A stretch of DNA of 64,000 nt from JBCCOW01 sp039025855 (GCA_039025855.1 JBCCNL010000003.1:1-64000); one strand, 5' to 3'; positions 50,080-59,811 are shown, numbered from the stretch's first letter. Program-made: numbers and translations. Notes: generated from the sequence alone by a model not told the origin.

Positions 50080-51039
50080 ATGCCGGTTGGACTTGGGCGG
50101 TTGACGAGGCGGGAGGCGTTGGCGGGGGGATTGGGGATCGGTTTGGCGGGGGTGTTGCCCGGTCGCGGGGCGTGGGCGCAGACCCAAGGTGGTCGTGCTG
50201 AAGTGGGTGGGGTGGAGCGGTGGGCGTTGTTGGCGGATACGCATATCAACGGGGACCCGGCGGTGAGGGGGCGTCGGGGGGATGACATGACGGCGAACCT
50301 GCGTCGGGTGGTAGGCGAGGTGCTGGGTGCAGCAGGTGGGGGTTTTCGGGCGGCGATGATCAACGGGGATGTGTCGCACATCGATGGGCAGGCGGTGGAT
50401 TACCGGGTGTTGGGCGAGGCGCTTCGACCGCTACGGTTAGAGATGCCGGTGTGGTTGACGCTGGGGAACCACGATGATCGGGCGGAGGCGGTGGCGTGGC
50501 CGTTGGGGGGTGGTGGCGAGGTGGTCGGCGGGTCATCGGCGGCGGTGGTGGGGAAGCGGGTGGCGGTGCTGCCGGGGCGGTATGCAGACTGGGTGTTGCT
50601 GGATTCGCTGCACAGGGTGAACGTGACGCCTGGGCTTATTGGCGAGGACCAGTTGGCGTGGTTGGAGCGGTTTCTGGATGAGCCGGCGGCGAGGGATCGG
50701 CCGGTGTTTGTGATGCTGCACCACACGTTGGCGCCGCCGGCGGACTCGGAGGAGGCGAAGGGCCGGGCGTGGTGGCTGATGGACAGCGAGGCGTTGATGG
50801 GGGTGATCCGGCCACGGCGTCGGGTGAAGGCGGTGTTCCACGGGCATGCGCACCGGTGGCGGTATGCCACGGTGGACGGGCTGCATGTCGTGGGTCAGCC
50901 GCCGACTGCGTACCTATTCCGGGAGGAGGACCCGTTGGGGTGGTTGGAAGCGGAAGTGGCGTTGGGCGCGTTGGAGCTGAAGGTGCGAGCGACGGGGCAT
51001 GCGCGGGATGGGGAAGTGGTGCGGCTGAAGATGCGGTGA
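50080..51039 (+). CDS. Tat-exported metallophosphoesterase
   Basis: A 319-residue calcineurin-like phosphoesterase. A twin-arginine signal (RLTRREALAGGLGIGLAGVL, cleaved near GAWA) is followed by LLADTHINGD, MINGDVSHIDG, LTLGNHDDR, FVMLHHTLAPP and VFHGHAHRW, the full set of metal ligands. Folded export to the periplasm is expected. ATG 50080 follows AAAGGAG by about 7 bases. Substrate is unknown: phosphatase or phosphodiesterase. Divergent from nuoG with a 99-base gap. Confidence 0.87.
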   Translation: MPVGLGRLTRREALAGGLGIGLAGVLPGRGAWAQTQGGRAEVGGVERWALLADTHINGDPAVRGRRGDDMTANLRRVVGEVLGAAGGGFRAAMINGDVSHIDGQAVDYRVLGEALRPLRLEMPVWLTLGNHDDRAEAVAWPLGGGGEVVGGSSAAVVGKRVAVLPGRYADWVLLDSLHRVNVTPGLIGEDQLAWLERFLDEPAARDRPVFVMLHHTLAPPADSEEAKGRAWWLMDSEALMGVIRPRRRVKAVFHGHAHRWRYATVDGLHVVGQPPTAYLFREEDPLGWLEAEVALGALELKVRATGHARDGEVVRLKMR

Positions 51040-51100
51040 GCTGTTGCCGCCGCGGTCTGATCCGAGCGAGCGGGCTGCTGGGTGGCGTGTTTAGCGGGCC

Positions 51101-52042
51101 TAGAGCCGTTTACGCCATGACGTCCCTGCGGTTACAACGCGGTTTTCCTGGCAAGGAGGTTGCGGATGAGCTTGTATGGGATGGACCTGCGAAGGTAGAT
51201 CGTGGCGGCGTTGCGAGGAGGGGAGACCGTGGCGTCGGTCGCTCGACGCTTCGAGGTCGATCAGAAAACGGTGAGGTCGTATCGATGCCGGGCGGCGCAG
51301 GGATGGCTGGAGCTACCGCAAGGCGGGCACTGCGGGCCGACGAAGCTGACCGAGGCCGACCTCGTGACACTGCGTGGCGCGTTGGCGAGTGAGCCGGGGC
51401 TGACGCTGCGCGAACTGCGGGGCAAGCTCGGCGTGCCGGTTGTGTTGTCTACGGTGAGTCGGGCGTTGGGCCGGCTGGGGATGACGCTCAAAAAAAAGTT
51501 GATCGCGTCGGAGTAGCGACGGCCGGATGTCGTGGAACGTCGCAAGAACTTCGGTATCGCCCGGTGGTTTGTCGATCCCGCGTCACTGGTGTTTCTCGAC
51601 GAATCGGGCGTACAGAGCAACCTCACCCGCCTTGATGGCCGGGCCCCACGCTCCCGGCAGGTGGCCAACGCTGCATCGATCATACGCCCCTTCCGGGGGC
51701 AGCCACTGGAAGACGGCCACGCTGATCTTGGCGATCCGCGTGGATGGGGTGATCCCACAAGCCACCGCCGTCTTCGACGGGCCGATGAAACGCCCGACCT
51801 TTGAGGGCTACGCCTCGTCTTGCCTGGCCCCGAGTTGTGGTTCCTGCCCGCCTACAGCCCGGACCTAAACCCTATCAAGAAGCACTGGAGCAAGGTCAAG
51901 GCGGGGATGCGACGCCTACGCCCACTCTCATTCATCCCCATCGCGACACACTTGCGGAACTATTCCAGACCGTCACTGCCAAAGCCTGCCGCAACGACTT
52001 CGGCTCATCCGGATACGGGAGGTCGTGACGGAAAACGCTCTA
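51101..52042 (+). mobile_element. IS630-family insertion sequence remnant
   Basis: About 940 bp bounded by TA dinucleotides, with imperfect terminal inverted repeats: left end 51100-51126, right end 52017-52043, about 21 of 27 positions matching (CTAGAGC at both outer ends). TA target duplication and a DDE transposase remnant inside match IS630/Tc1-mariner elements. Decayed and not expected to move by itself. Confidence 0.85.
51166..52028 (+). pseudogene. IS630 transposase, decayed
   Basis: Transposase coding region with two in-frame TAG stops and at least three frame changes. It begins at ATG 51166 after a strong AGGAGG site; the first TAG is at 51196 after MDLR-R, the second at 51514, each where relatives commonly have glutamine, so both could be CAG-to-TAG changes. 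Remaining pieces read VASVARRFEVDQKTVRSYR (HTH), LVFLDESGVQSNLTRL (first catalytic Asp), ATAVFDGPMKRPTFEGY (second Asp) and AYSPDLNPIKKHWSKVK, where the catalytic glutamate is replaced by lysine. A piece between the second Asp and the last motif is shortened. Confidence 0.88.
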
Positions 52043-52087
52043 GCCGAGGTGTTAGGACGACTCGTTACCGCAGCAAGTATGGCGTCG

Positions 52088-53674
52088 CTATTCGCGGATT
52101 TGTCCTGCACTCCATGTGGCGGACAGGTCGTCGCTGTAGGGTTGGAGTAGGACAACGATCGCGTCATCCAATTTGAAGACCGACTGTTCGCTGGGCCAGG
52201 GGTCTCGTTCCTCGACGGATTGCCGGGCGATGGCGACTTGTTCTGCGGTGGGTTTGATGATGCGGTTCTGGCCTAGGAAGAAGTTGATGGTGAAGACGTG
52301 TCGGTATCCGGGGAACGCGGTGTTGCTCGCTTGTGGCCGCAGCGGACGGTTAGGTGAAGTGATGTATGAATGCTGGGGGAACGTGAGGTCACCGAAAATG
52401 ATCAGGGGGTGGTCTTTATCGGCGGAGAGCTCACTCTCGATGCGGTCGGTAATGCGGTTGATGGCCTGGGTTTCGTACAGCGTCTTCATGGAGTTGAGCG
52501 AACCCTCTTGGACGCCGGCACTGAAGAACGCGATCAGGGTTGCGAGCCCGGCCAAGCCGCCGGCCCAGCGGTTCGCGTTGATCGCCAGGCCGAGGAAGAT
52601 GGCGAGGCTGAAGGCAAATCCCGGCAGCACGCGTCCCTGATCCAATGGGGTCAGGCTGTTGATCACGTAGGAGAACTGGATACAAGGAGGGATTGTGAGT
52701 AGGACCAAGACGCAGCAGATCCCTGCTTGGATGCTGTTTCGGAAGCTTGCGACGAGCAGGGCGACGCAGCCGACGATCAGGCCGATGCCCATAGGCAGGG
52801 CGACAATGTCGGGGAAGGAGCCGATGAATCGCCAGGTGAGATCGGTCAGTATCCCGTACGAGTTAGCGATTTCGTGCAGTGCTTCGGCCGGCGTGTTGAC
52901 ATTGGTTCTTTGATGGGTCCTGGGGGCTGCGGTGAGCTTATAGGTTAGGAGGTACCCAACCATGGAGATGGCGAACAAGGCGATCGCGTAGCCACTGCGG
53001 ATAAGCAGCTCACGAACGGTGATGTCGGGCCTGTTGCAGCTTAGTGCGATCCAGAACGCCAAGAGCGTGGTGATCAGGGAGGCTTTGGGTTGATAGAAGG
53101 CGATCGCCAGCACAAAGAGGGCAAACGCGATGCATGTTTTCTTGAGTGTTTGGTTGGATCGGTCGAGGATCAGCACGCCGAGGAGTACACAGGTGTCTCC
53201 GAGGCCGAAGTACCCCGCATCGACCGAGTAGGAGAAGTAGTCGAGGAAGACGGGGCTTGTGAGGACAAGCGACGCGACGAGGAACCGCTTCCAGCCGCAT
53301 GAGACGCGTAGGAACTCAGCGAGGATGATCCCGTTGAGTGCGAGCATGGCGAGGCCGAGCAGCCCGTGCATGAGTTGGTTGCCGCCCGCGCCGAAGAGCT
53401 GCATGAAGAGGTCGGCTGCCCAACGCCCTTCGAAGTCGGTCTTGAATGTAGGGTAGAACTTGGCCCGCGCGTTGGTGAGCGTGTGGTTGGTGAGTAAGAC
53501 CTCAAAGATGAAGTAGTTGAGGTGCAGGATGCCCAGGATGATGAGCCCGAAGAAGAGCCACCGGTGGTTTGTGGCCCAACCGGTTGCTGCCGCCTGCAGG
53601 CCGCGTGTGACGGGGGTCGTCCGCGGTGTTTGCGGGGCTGCGCCCGGGGTGTCTGGCAAGACGGGTGACTTCAT
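52088..53674 (-). CDS. Membrane glucosyltransferase-like protein (GtrII/Glucos_trans_II type)
   Basis: A 528-residue integral membrane protein with about twelve hydrophobic segments, a cytoplasmic start rich in Pro/Thr, and a C-terminal soluble part of about 120 residues. The first half resembles the Glucos_trans_II family: LFFGLIILGILHLNYFIF then YPTFKTDFEGRWAADLFMQL, with Asp/Arg/Trp in the first outer loop. Such proteins add glucose to surface polysaccharide from a lipid carrier. No gtrA or gtrB is beside it. GC content is lower than the average here and the gene abuts the IS remnant, both consistent with transfer. Confidence 0.6.
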   Translation of the reverse strand: MKSPVLPDTPGAAPQTPRTTPVTRGLQAAATGWATNHRWLFFGLIILGILHLNYFIFEVLLTNHTLTNARAKFYPTFKTDFEGRWAADLFMQLFGAGGNQLMHGLLGLAMLALNGIILAEFLRVSCGWKRFLVASLVLTSPVFLDYFSYSVDAGYFGLGDTCVLLGVLILDRSNQTLKKTCIAFALFVLAIAFYQPKASLITTLLAFWIALSCNRPDITVRELLIRSGYAIALFAISMVGYLLTYKLTAAPRTHQRTNVNTPAEALHEIANSYGILTDLTWRFIGSFPDIVALPMGIGLIVGCVALLVASFRNSIQAGICCVLVLLTIPPCIQFSYVINSLTPLDQGRVLPGFAFSLAIFLGLAINANRWAGGLAGLATLIAFFSAGVQEGSLNSMKTLYETQAINRITDRIESELSADKDHPLIIFGDLTFPQHSYITSPNRPLRPQASNTAFPGYRHVFTINFFLGQNRIIKPTAEQVAIARQSVEERDPWPSEQSVFKLDDAIVVLLQPYSDDLSATWSAGQIRE

Positions 53675-53873
53675 GAGTGGGTCGTCCGGAGTCGTTAGAT
53701 CGGTACGTTATGATTTGACGAAGTCGCGACCGGCGGGATTGTAGTGGTTTCGCTGGGTGCTACCGCATCCAACGGCGTGACGATCCCCAACGCTGTACGG
53801 CTGATGGCGGTAGGTTTTTTTCCCAGCTCCATACCGCGTTGATCGGCTTAACAGCCCAGTAGGACAAGTACAC

Positions 53874-56135
53874 ATGCCCCGTGATATCCCTGTTGGTAAT
53901 GGCCAGATGCTGGTGTGTTTCGATCAGCACTATCGGTTGCGTGATCTGTATTACCCGCATGTGGGGCAGGAGAACCACGCGGGGGGCGGGCCGTTCCGGT
54001 TCGGGGTGTGGGCGGAGGTCCTGGATGAGAAGGTGAAGTCGGGGGAGCGTCGGAAGCGTCGGGTGTACTGGACGGACGACGGGTGGGACATCGAGCGGCG
54101 GTACCGGGAGGACACGCTGTCGACGGATGTCACGCTGCGGAACGCCGCGATCGGGTTTGAACTGCGGTGCACGGACGCGGTGGACTTCCATCGGCCGCTG
54201 CTGGTGCGGCGGATCGATGTGGTGAACCTCACGGACAAGGCCCGGGAGGCCCGGCTGGTCCACCACCACGACCTGCACCTGTTCGGGACGAAGGTGGGAG
54301 ACACGGCGTATTTCGATCCGCAGTTGCGTAGCCTGATCCACTACCGCCGCGACCGTTACGTGATGTGCTGTTTCTACAAGGACGGTGAGCAGAGCACTGA
54401 CGAGTACGCGACGGGGACGGCGGGGTTTGGGGGTGCTGAGGGGACGTGGCGGGACGCGGAGGATGGGAAGCTCGGCAATAACCCGATCGCGCAGGGTGCA
54501 GTGGACTCGACGATGTTGACGACGGTGATGGTGCCGTCGGGCGGGACGCAGACGGTGTACATGGTGATCGGCTGCGGGAAGAGCTACGACGAGTGCGACG
54601 AGATCCACGCGTTCCTCCACAAGGAGGGGCCGCAGGGGGTGATCGATCGGACGGACGCGTACTGGAAGCTCTGGCTGCAGGCGACGCGGGACGACTTCAC
54701 GAACGCGAAGGACACGGGCCTGAGCGAGCGGGTGATGCGTCTGTTCAAGCGGTCGCTGCTGGTGGTGCGGACGCAGATCGACAACGACGGGGCGATTATC
54801 GCGGCGAACGACTCGGACTATCTGCAGTATTCGCGGGACACGTACAGCTATCTTTGGCCGAGGGACGGGGCGTTTGTCGCGGATGCGATGGACGGTGCGG
54901 GGTTTTCGGATATCTCGCGGAAGTTCTATCAATTCTGTGCGCGGGTGATCACGAAGCGGGGGATGTTCCTGCACAAGTACAACCCGGACGGGACGCCGGC
55001 GTCGAGTTGGCACCCGTGGGTGGACGGGGCGGGTCGCCCGAGTCTGCCGATCCAGGAGGACGAGACGGCGTTGGTGGTGTGGGCGTTGTGGCGGCACTAC
55101 ACGCGGAACCGGGACATCGAGTTTGTCCGCCCGATGTGGATGCGACTGGTTCGGCCCGCGGCGGACTTCCTGTGTCGCTACCGCGACCCGGATACGGGGC
55201 TGCCGCTGCCGAGCTATGACCTGTGGGAAGAGCGTTACGGGGTACACGCGTTCACGGTGGCGTCGGTGGTGGGAGCGCTTAGTGCGGCGGAGCAGTTCGC
55301 GGTGGCGTTCGGCGACAAGACCCGGGCGCGGCAGTACGGGAAGGCGGCGGCGGACGTGCGGGAGGCGTTCTGTCGGCATATGTGGTCGCCGCAGCACGGG
55401 CGGTTTTTGCGGCGGGTCGAGCCGGTGGACTCGGACCGGACGGCGGCGTTTCTGTCGGATGTGATGGAGGGGCGGACCCCGAGCAGCGGGGGCATGGATG
55501 TGTTCGAAGCGTTGGCGGGCAAGACGACGGAGAAAGAGGAGTCGGCGCGGGGTGAGCGTCGGGCGAGTGTGGAGCTGTACGAGGACGAGGTGATCGACGC
55601 GTCGATGTTTGCGATCCACGCGCTGGGGCTGCTGCCGGTGGACGATCCGCGGGTTGAGGCGACGATGGAGGCGATCGAGAAGAAGCTGACGGTGAAGACC
55701 GAGGTGGGGGGTGTGGCACGGTACACGGACGACCATTACCACAAGATCGTGAATGATGTGGATCGGGTGCCGGGCAACCCGTGGTTCATCTGCACGCTGT
55801 GGATGGCGGACTGGCACATCGCGAAGGCGAAGCAGACGGGTGATTTGGAGGCGGCGGCGACGTATCTGGAGTGGGTGGCGGAGCGAGCGCTGCCGTCGGA
55901 CGTGCTGGCGGAGCAGGTGCACCCGGAGACGAACGACCCGCTGTCGGTGAGTCCACTGACGTGGAGCCATGCGACGGTGGTGGCGACGGTGACGTCGTAC
56001 CTGAATCGGCTGGATGAGATGAAGCCGAGGCGGTTGTCATCGAACGGCAAGGGTGGCGGCGGACCGAAGGGCGCAACGGCACGGCGGCCGCGTGACCGGG
56101 AGGCGGTGCTGGACCCGTTGCCGGAGCTGGACTGA
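53874..56135 (+). CDS. GH15 family glucoamylase-like hydrolase
   Basis: A 753-residue protein with an N-terminal beta-sandwich domain (LRDLYYPHVGQENHAGGGPF) and an alpha6/alpha6 barrel. Active-site regions: SYLWPRDGAFVADAMDGAGF, PSYDLWEERYGVHAFTVASV (general acid Glu) and AEQVHPETNDPLSVSPLTWS (general base Glu), followed by HATVV. GH15 enzymes release glucose from starch, dextrins or trehalose. No signal peptide, so likely acts on internal glycogen-type glucans. A TAGGAC box 8 bases before the ATG may be a promoter. The last 30 residues are a basic Gly/Pro-rich tail. Confidence 0.9.
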   Translation: MPRDIPVGNGQMLVCFDQHYRLRDLYYPHVGQENHAGGGPFRFGVWAEVLDEKVKSGERRKRRVYWTDDGWDIERRYREDTLSTDVTLRNAAIGFELRCTDAVDFHRPLLVRRIDVVNLTDKAREARLVHHHDLHLFGTKVGDTAYFDPQLRSLIHYRRDRYVMCCFYKDGEQSTDEYATGTAGFGGAEGTWRDAEDGKLGNNPIAQGAVDSTMLTTVMVPSGGTQTVYMVIGCGKSYDECDEIHAFLHKEGPQGVIDRTDAYWKLWLQATRDDFTNAKDTGLSERVMRLFKRSLLVVRTQIDNDGAIIAANDSDYLQYSRDTYSYLWPRDGAFVADAMDGAGFSDISRKFYQFCARVITKRGMFLHKYNPDGTPASSWHPWVDGAGRPSLPIQEDETALVVWALWRHYTRNRDIEFVRPMWMRLVRPAADFLCRYRDPDTGLPLPSYDLWEERYGVHAFTVASVVGALSAAEQFAVAFGDKTRARQYGKAAADVREAFCRHMWSPQHGRFLRRVEPVDSDRTAAFLSDVMEGRTPSSGGMDVFEALAGKTTEKEESARGERRASVELYEDEVIDASMFAIHALGLLPVDDPRVEATMEAIEKKLTVKTEVGGVARYTDDHYHKIVNDVDRVPGNPWFICTLWMADWHIAKAKQTGDLEAAATYLEWVAERALPSDVLAEQVHPETNDPLSVSPLTWSHATVVATVTSYLNRLDEMKPRRLSSNGKGGGGPKGATARRPRDREAVLDPLPELD

Positions 56136-56432
56136 GCGGGGTGTTGGGCTGTGGCTGGCGTGCTGGATTCAATTGAGAGTCGGTCGCCGTGCTGCGCGGG
56201 GGCGTGAGGTGGTTTAATGCTCGCCGATGCGACGCACTGAGATGAACGCCAAACCGTTTGAGAGGTCTCGTTTACCGGGACCGGGCGGGTGTGCGGGCGG
56301 GTTTGCGGGTGGGGGTGGGGTTGCGTATCTTCCGGGCTTGGATCGGTGTTGGTTCACGACGGATTGCGGGCGGGTGGGCTTAAGGGAGAAGGCGTTGGTT
56401 CGCCGGGTGCGGTGTGTCGAGAGGCAGGCTTG
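56136..56432. other. Intergenic region before nuoJ
   Basis: A 297-base gap. A plus-strand frame at 56227-56433 encodes a Gly/Arg-rich sequence with no domain and is not called. No clear promoter, hairpin or tRNA was seen, although the nuoJ transcript must start here or further upstream. Confidence 0.4.
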
Positions 56433-57392
56433 ATGAACGCTCAACTCGTGCTTTACCTGGCCAGCGTGTTCGGCGCGATTGCGCTGTGGCTGCTGATGCC
56501 GCGGGGTCGGGCGCTGCCGTGGTGGCGGAGCGGGTTGGCGGCGATGATCGGGGTGGGGGCGTTGGGCGCGGGATGGCTGTCTGCGGGGGTGCGCTGGTGG
56601 GGTGAGGTAGACCTGGCGGGCGGGCTTGGGGGTGGCGGTGGGGATGCCGGGTTGAGTGTGTTGGCGGTGGCGTATTACTACGTGTTCTCGGGGGTGGCGA
56701 TCCTGTCGGCGGTGCGGGTGATCACGCACACGAAGCCGGTCTATTCGGCTTTGTGGTTTGTGATGGTGGTGGTGGCGACGTCGGGGCTGCTGGTGTCGTT
56801 GGCGGCGGAGTTCATGGCGTTCGCGATGCTGATCATCTATGGCGGGGCGATTTTGGTGACGTACATGTTCGTGATCATGCTGGCGAGTCAGTCGTCGCCG
56901 GAGGACGTGATCGAGGAACAGCCGGAGTATGACCGGGCGTCGACGGAGCCGGTGTGGGCGGTGGTGGCGGGGTTCGTGCTGCTGGCGGCGTTGCTGTCGG
57001 TGGGGTTTGATTCGCCGACGGCCTACGGGCCGGCGAAGGGGATGTCGGACGGCGAGATCATCGAGACGCGGCTCGCGGAGCGGCTGGTGGTGACAGCGGA
57101 GGACGAGCGTCGGCAGGCGCTGAGCAGTACGCCTGCGGTGGATGCGACGACCCTTTCCAACTCCGAGCGGCTGGGGCTGGACTTGTTTGAGGGTCACCCG
57201 CTGGCGATCGAGTTGGCGGGGGTGATCTTGTTGGTGGCGTTGATCGGCGCGGTGGTGATCGCGAAGACGAAGGTGCCGGAGGAGATCGCAAGGAATGCGG
57301 CGGCGACGCCCGGCGCGGGTGGTGCGACGGTCACGCCGACGGCGGAGGCGGGGCCGGACAGCCCGGAGGTGTTGGGGAGCACGCGGAGCTAG
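56433..57392 (+). CDS. nuoJ: NADH-quinone oxidoreductase subunit J
   Basis: Membrane-arm subunit of complex I, 319 residues with five core helices. The conserved core reads YYYVFSGVAILSAVRVITHT, PVYSALWFVMVVVATSGLL, FMAFAMLIIYGGAILVTYMF and a late helix ELAGVILLVALIGAVVIAKT. Longer than the E. coli protein because of a Gly-rich N-terminal loop and an 80-residue loop before the last helix. ATG 56433 is used; the upstream open frame lacks membrane character. First gene of nuoJ-K-L-M-N; nuoK starts 8 bases after the stop. Confidence 0.88.
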   Translation: MNAQLVLYLASVFGAIALWLLMPRGRALPWWRSGLAAMIGVGALGAGWLSAGVRWWGEVDLAGGLGGGGGDAGLSVLAVAYYYVFSGVAILSAVRVITHTKPVYSALWFVMVVVATSGLLVSLAAEFMAFAMLIIYGGAILVTYMFVIMLASQSSPEDVIEEQPEYDRASTEPVWAVVAGFVLLAALLSVGFDSPTAYGPAKGMSDGEIIETRLAERLVVTAEDERRQALSSTPAVDATTLSNSERLGLDLFEGHPLAIELAGVILLVALIGAVVIAKTKVPEEIARNAAATPGAGGATVTPTAEAGPDSPEVLGSTRS

Positions 57393-57400
57393 CGACCACG

Positions 57401-57721
57401 ATGGAACAGACGATTTCCAGCCTGACGTTCAGCCACTACTTCCTTACGGGGGCGGTGCTGTTTGTGCTGGGGATGATCGGGTTCATCACGCGGCGGAACA
57501 TGATCGTGATGTTTTTGTGCACGGAGATGATGTTCCAGGGGGTGGTGGTGACGCTGGCGGCGGCGGCGGCGCTGCACGGGAACGTGACGGGGCAGACGTT
57601 CATCATCTTCGTGCTGACGATCGCGGCGGCGGAGGCAGCACTGGCGCTGGGGCTGGTGATCTTGTTGTTCAGGCGGCGGCAGACGCTGGACGCCGGGGCC
57701 TGGTCGGAGTTGAGCGGATGA
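57401..57721 (+). CDS. nuoK: NADH-quinone oxidoreductase subunit K
   Basis: A 106-residue membrane subunit with three helices: LTGAVLFVLGMIGFI, NMIVMFLCTEMMFQGVVVTL containing the conserved glutamate, and IFVLTIAAAEAALALGLVIL with the second key glutamate. Length and motif order are typical. The stop overlaps the nuoL start by 4 bases (ATGA). Confidence 0.95.
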   Translation: MEQTISSLTFSHYFLTGAVLFVLGMIGFITRRNMIVMFLCTEMMFQGVVVTLAAAAALHGNVTGQTFIIFVLTIAAAEAALALGLVILLFRRRQTLDAGAWSELSG

Positions 57722-59811
57722 GCCTGTTTGACCCGCAGATCGCGGCGTACATCCCGTGGGTGTCGGGCATCTCGGCGGTGGTGTGTGGGCTTTTGTGTCT
57801 GTATCCGCAGTATGCGAAGTTTGCGGCGGGGGTGTGTGCGTCGGCGGTGGGTGTAGGGTTTGTGATTGCGCTCGGGATCTGGGGGAACGTGGTGGGCGCG
57901 GGGACGGCCGTGAATCCTGAGCCGCTCATGCGGTGGATCGAGGTGGCGGGGCTGGAGGCGAACTACGGGGTGTATCTCGACGGGCTGACGATGATCATGC
58001 TCGGCGTGGTGACGGGGGTCGCGATGCTGGTGGTGATTTATGCGGCGGGGTACATGCGGGGTGACCCGGGGTATGCACGTTTCTTCGCGGCGGTGAGCAT
58101 CTTCATCTTCGCGATGACGACGGTGGTGATGGCGGACAACCTGGTGCTGCTGTTCTTGGGGTGGGAGGGCGTGGGGCTGGCGAGCTACCTCTTGATTGGG
58201 CATGAGTACCACCGGCAGGCGGCGGTGAACGCGGCGAAGAAGGCGTTCATTGTGAACCGGATCGGGGACTTCGGGGTGTTGCTGGGGATGTTCTGCATCT
58301 TCGATGTGTTCGGGACGGTGCGGTTCGAGGGGTTTTTGCCGGCGGCGTCGGCGTTGCTGACGGGGGATGGGTCGGGGCTGAACATGGAGGCGGCGGCGGC
58401 GTATGCACAGGCGACCGCCGTGCTGGCGGACGGCGGGCAGTGGCTTCTGATGGCGGCGCCGTTCGGGCTGATGGTGGGGGCGTTTGGGAAGTCGGCGCAG
58501 CTGCCGTTGTTTGTGTGGCTGCCGGACGCGATGGAGGGGCCGACGCCGGTGTCGGCGCTGATCCACGCGGCGACGATGGTGACGTCGGGGGTGTATGTGA
58601 TCGCCCGGACGATGCCGTTGTTTGAATTGTCGCCGTATGCGTTGCCGACGGTGGCGATCGTGGCGGGTGCGACGGCGATCCTGGGGGCGTCGATCGCTTT
58701 GGCGCAGTACGACCTCAAGCGGGTGTTCGCGTATTCGACGGTGTCGCAGCTGGGGTACATGTTCATTGGCGTGGCCGCCCTATCGAGCACGGCGGGCGTG
58801 TTCCACCTGGTCAGCCACGCGTTCTTCAAGGCGTTGCTGTTCCTGACGGCGGGGAGCGTGATGCACGCGTTGGCGGGGCAGTTGGATATCCGGAAGATCA
58901 GCGGGCTTCGGCACAAGATGCCGGTGACGTTTGTTTTGATGGGGATCGGGTGTGCGGCGCTGGCGGGGCTGCCGGTGCTGACCGCGGGCTACTGGTCGAA
59001 GGACCTGGTGCTGGCCACCACGTTTGACCGGGCGATCGCGACCAGTGGCGGGACCGCGTTTGTGTATTACGCCGTGGGGGTGGTGGGCCTGCTCACCGCG
59101 TTTATCACGGCCTATTACTGCTTCCGCGTGTGGTTCCGGGTGTTCTTCGGTGAAGAACGGTATGAGATGGGGGATCACCATCACGGTGGCGGTGATGGCC
59201 ACGATGATGATCATGGAGATCACGGCCACGCCCACGAGCCGCACGAGATGGACTGGGGGATGAACGGGCCGTTGGTGGTGTTGGCGGTCGGGTCGGTGTT
59301 TGCGGGGCTGTTGCTGGGGCCGACGCATGTGGTGGAGCATCTGATCGATGGCACCTCGGCCGAGGCGAACGCGCTGCGCGTCGGCGATGACGCCACGCCT
59401 TATGTCAAAGCCGTGCATACGGCCATGTATTTTGTGTCTGCACTGATCGCGGTGGCGGCGGTGCTGGTGGCGTACGTGCTGCACGGGCCCAAGCGGAAGG
59501 TGGAGGGGGATGACCCGGTCCGGCTGCGGGCGCCGAAGGTGTTTGGGGCGCTGAACAGCAAGCTGTGGATCGACGAGGTGTACGGCGGGGTGATCGTGTA
59601 TCCGGTGCGGGTGATGGGGTCGGTGTTTTATGTGGTGGATGCGGTGATTGTGGATACGGTGGTGCGGGGGCTGGGCGTGGTGCCGAGGCTGCTGGGGCAG
59701 GGGGTGCGGCCGGCGCAGTCGGGGCGGCTGCACGGGTATGGTCTGGGGATGGCGTTGGGTGTGGCGGCGGTGGTGGCGGTGACGTTTTATGCGATGAGTC
59801 GGGGGGGCTGA
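57718..59811 (+). CDS. nuoL: NADH-quinone oxidoreductase subunit L
   Basis: Proton-pumping antiporter-like subunit, 697 residues with about 15 helices. Conserved blocks: LFLGWEGVGLASYLLIG (pump glutamate), FGKSAQLPLFVWLPDAMEGP, ALIHAATMVTSGVYVIAR, YDLKRVFAYSTVSQLGYMF and LVSHAFFKALLFLTAGSVMH. A His/Asp-rich loop of about 30 residues near residue 482-510 (GDHHHGGGDGHDDDHGDHGH) looks like a metal-binding insertion. ATG 57718 overlaps the nuoK stop. nuoM follows after 30 bases. Confidence 0.94.
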   Translation: MSLFDPQIAAYIPWVSGISAVVCGLLCLYPQYAKFAAGVCASAVGVGFVIALGIWGNVVGAGTAVNPEPLMRWIEVAGLEANYGVYLDGLTMIMLGVVTGVAMLVVIYAAGYMRGDPGYARFFAAVSIFIFAMTTVVMADNLVLLFLGWEGVGLASYLLIGHEYHRQAAVNAAKKAFIVNRIGDFGVLLGMFCIFDVFGTVRFEGFLPAASALLTGDGSGLNMEAAAAYAQATAVLADGGQWLLMAAPFGLMVGAFGKSAQLPLFVWLPDAMEGPTPVSALIHAATMVTSGVYVIARTMPLFELSPYALPTVAIVAGATAILGASIALAQYDLKRVFAYSTVSQLGYMFIGVAALSSTAGVFHLVSHAFFKALLFLTAGSVMHALAGQLDIRKISGLRHKMPVTFVLMGIGCAALAGLPVLTAGYWSKDLVLATTFDRAIATSGGTAFVYYAVGVVGLLTAFITAYYCFRVWFRVFFGEERYEMGDHHHGGGDGHDDDHGDHGHAHEPHEMDWGMNGPLVVLAVGSVFAGLLLGPTHVVEHLIDGTSAEANALRVGDDATPYVKAVHTAMYFVSALIAVAAVLVAYVLHGPKRKVEGDDPVRLRAPKVFGALNSKLWIDEVYGGVIVYPVRVMGSVFYVVDAVIVDTVVRGLGVVPRLLGQGVRPAQSGRLHGYGLGMALGVAAVVAVTFYAMSRGG

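Noticed and set aside
49981..50379. N-terminal extension of nuoG by 133 codons
   Set aside because: Antisense to the phosphoesterase gene and without similarity to NuoG, whose [2Fe-2S] domain starts right after 49980.
56227..56433. 68-codon frame before nuoJ
   Set aside because: Gly/Arg-rich with biased composition only, no recognisable protein feature.
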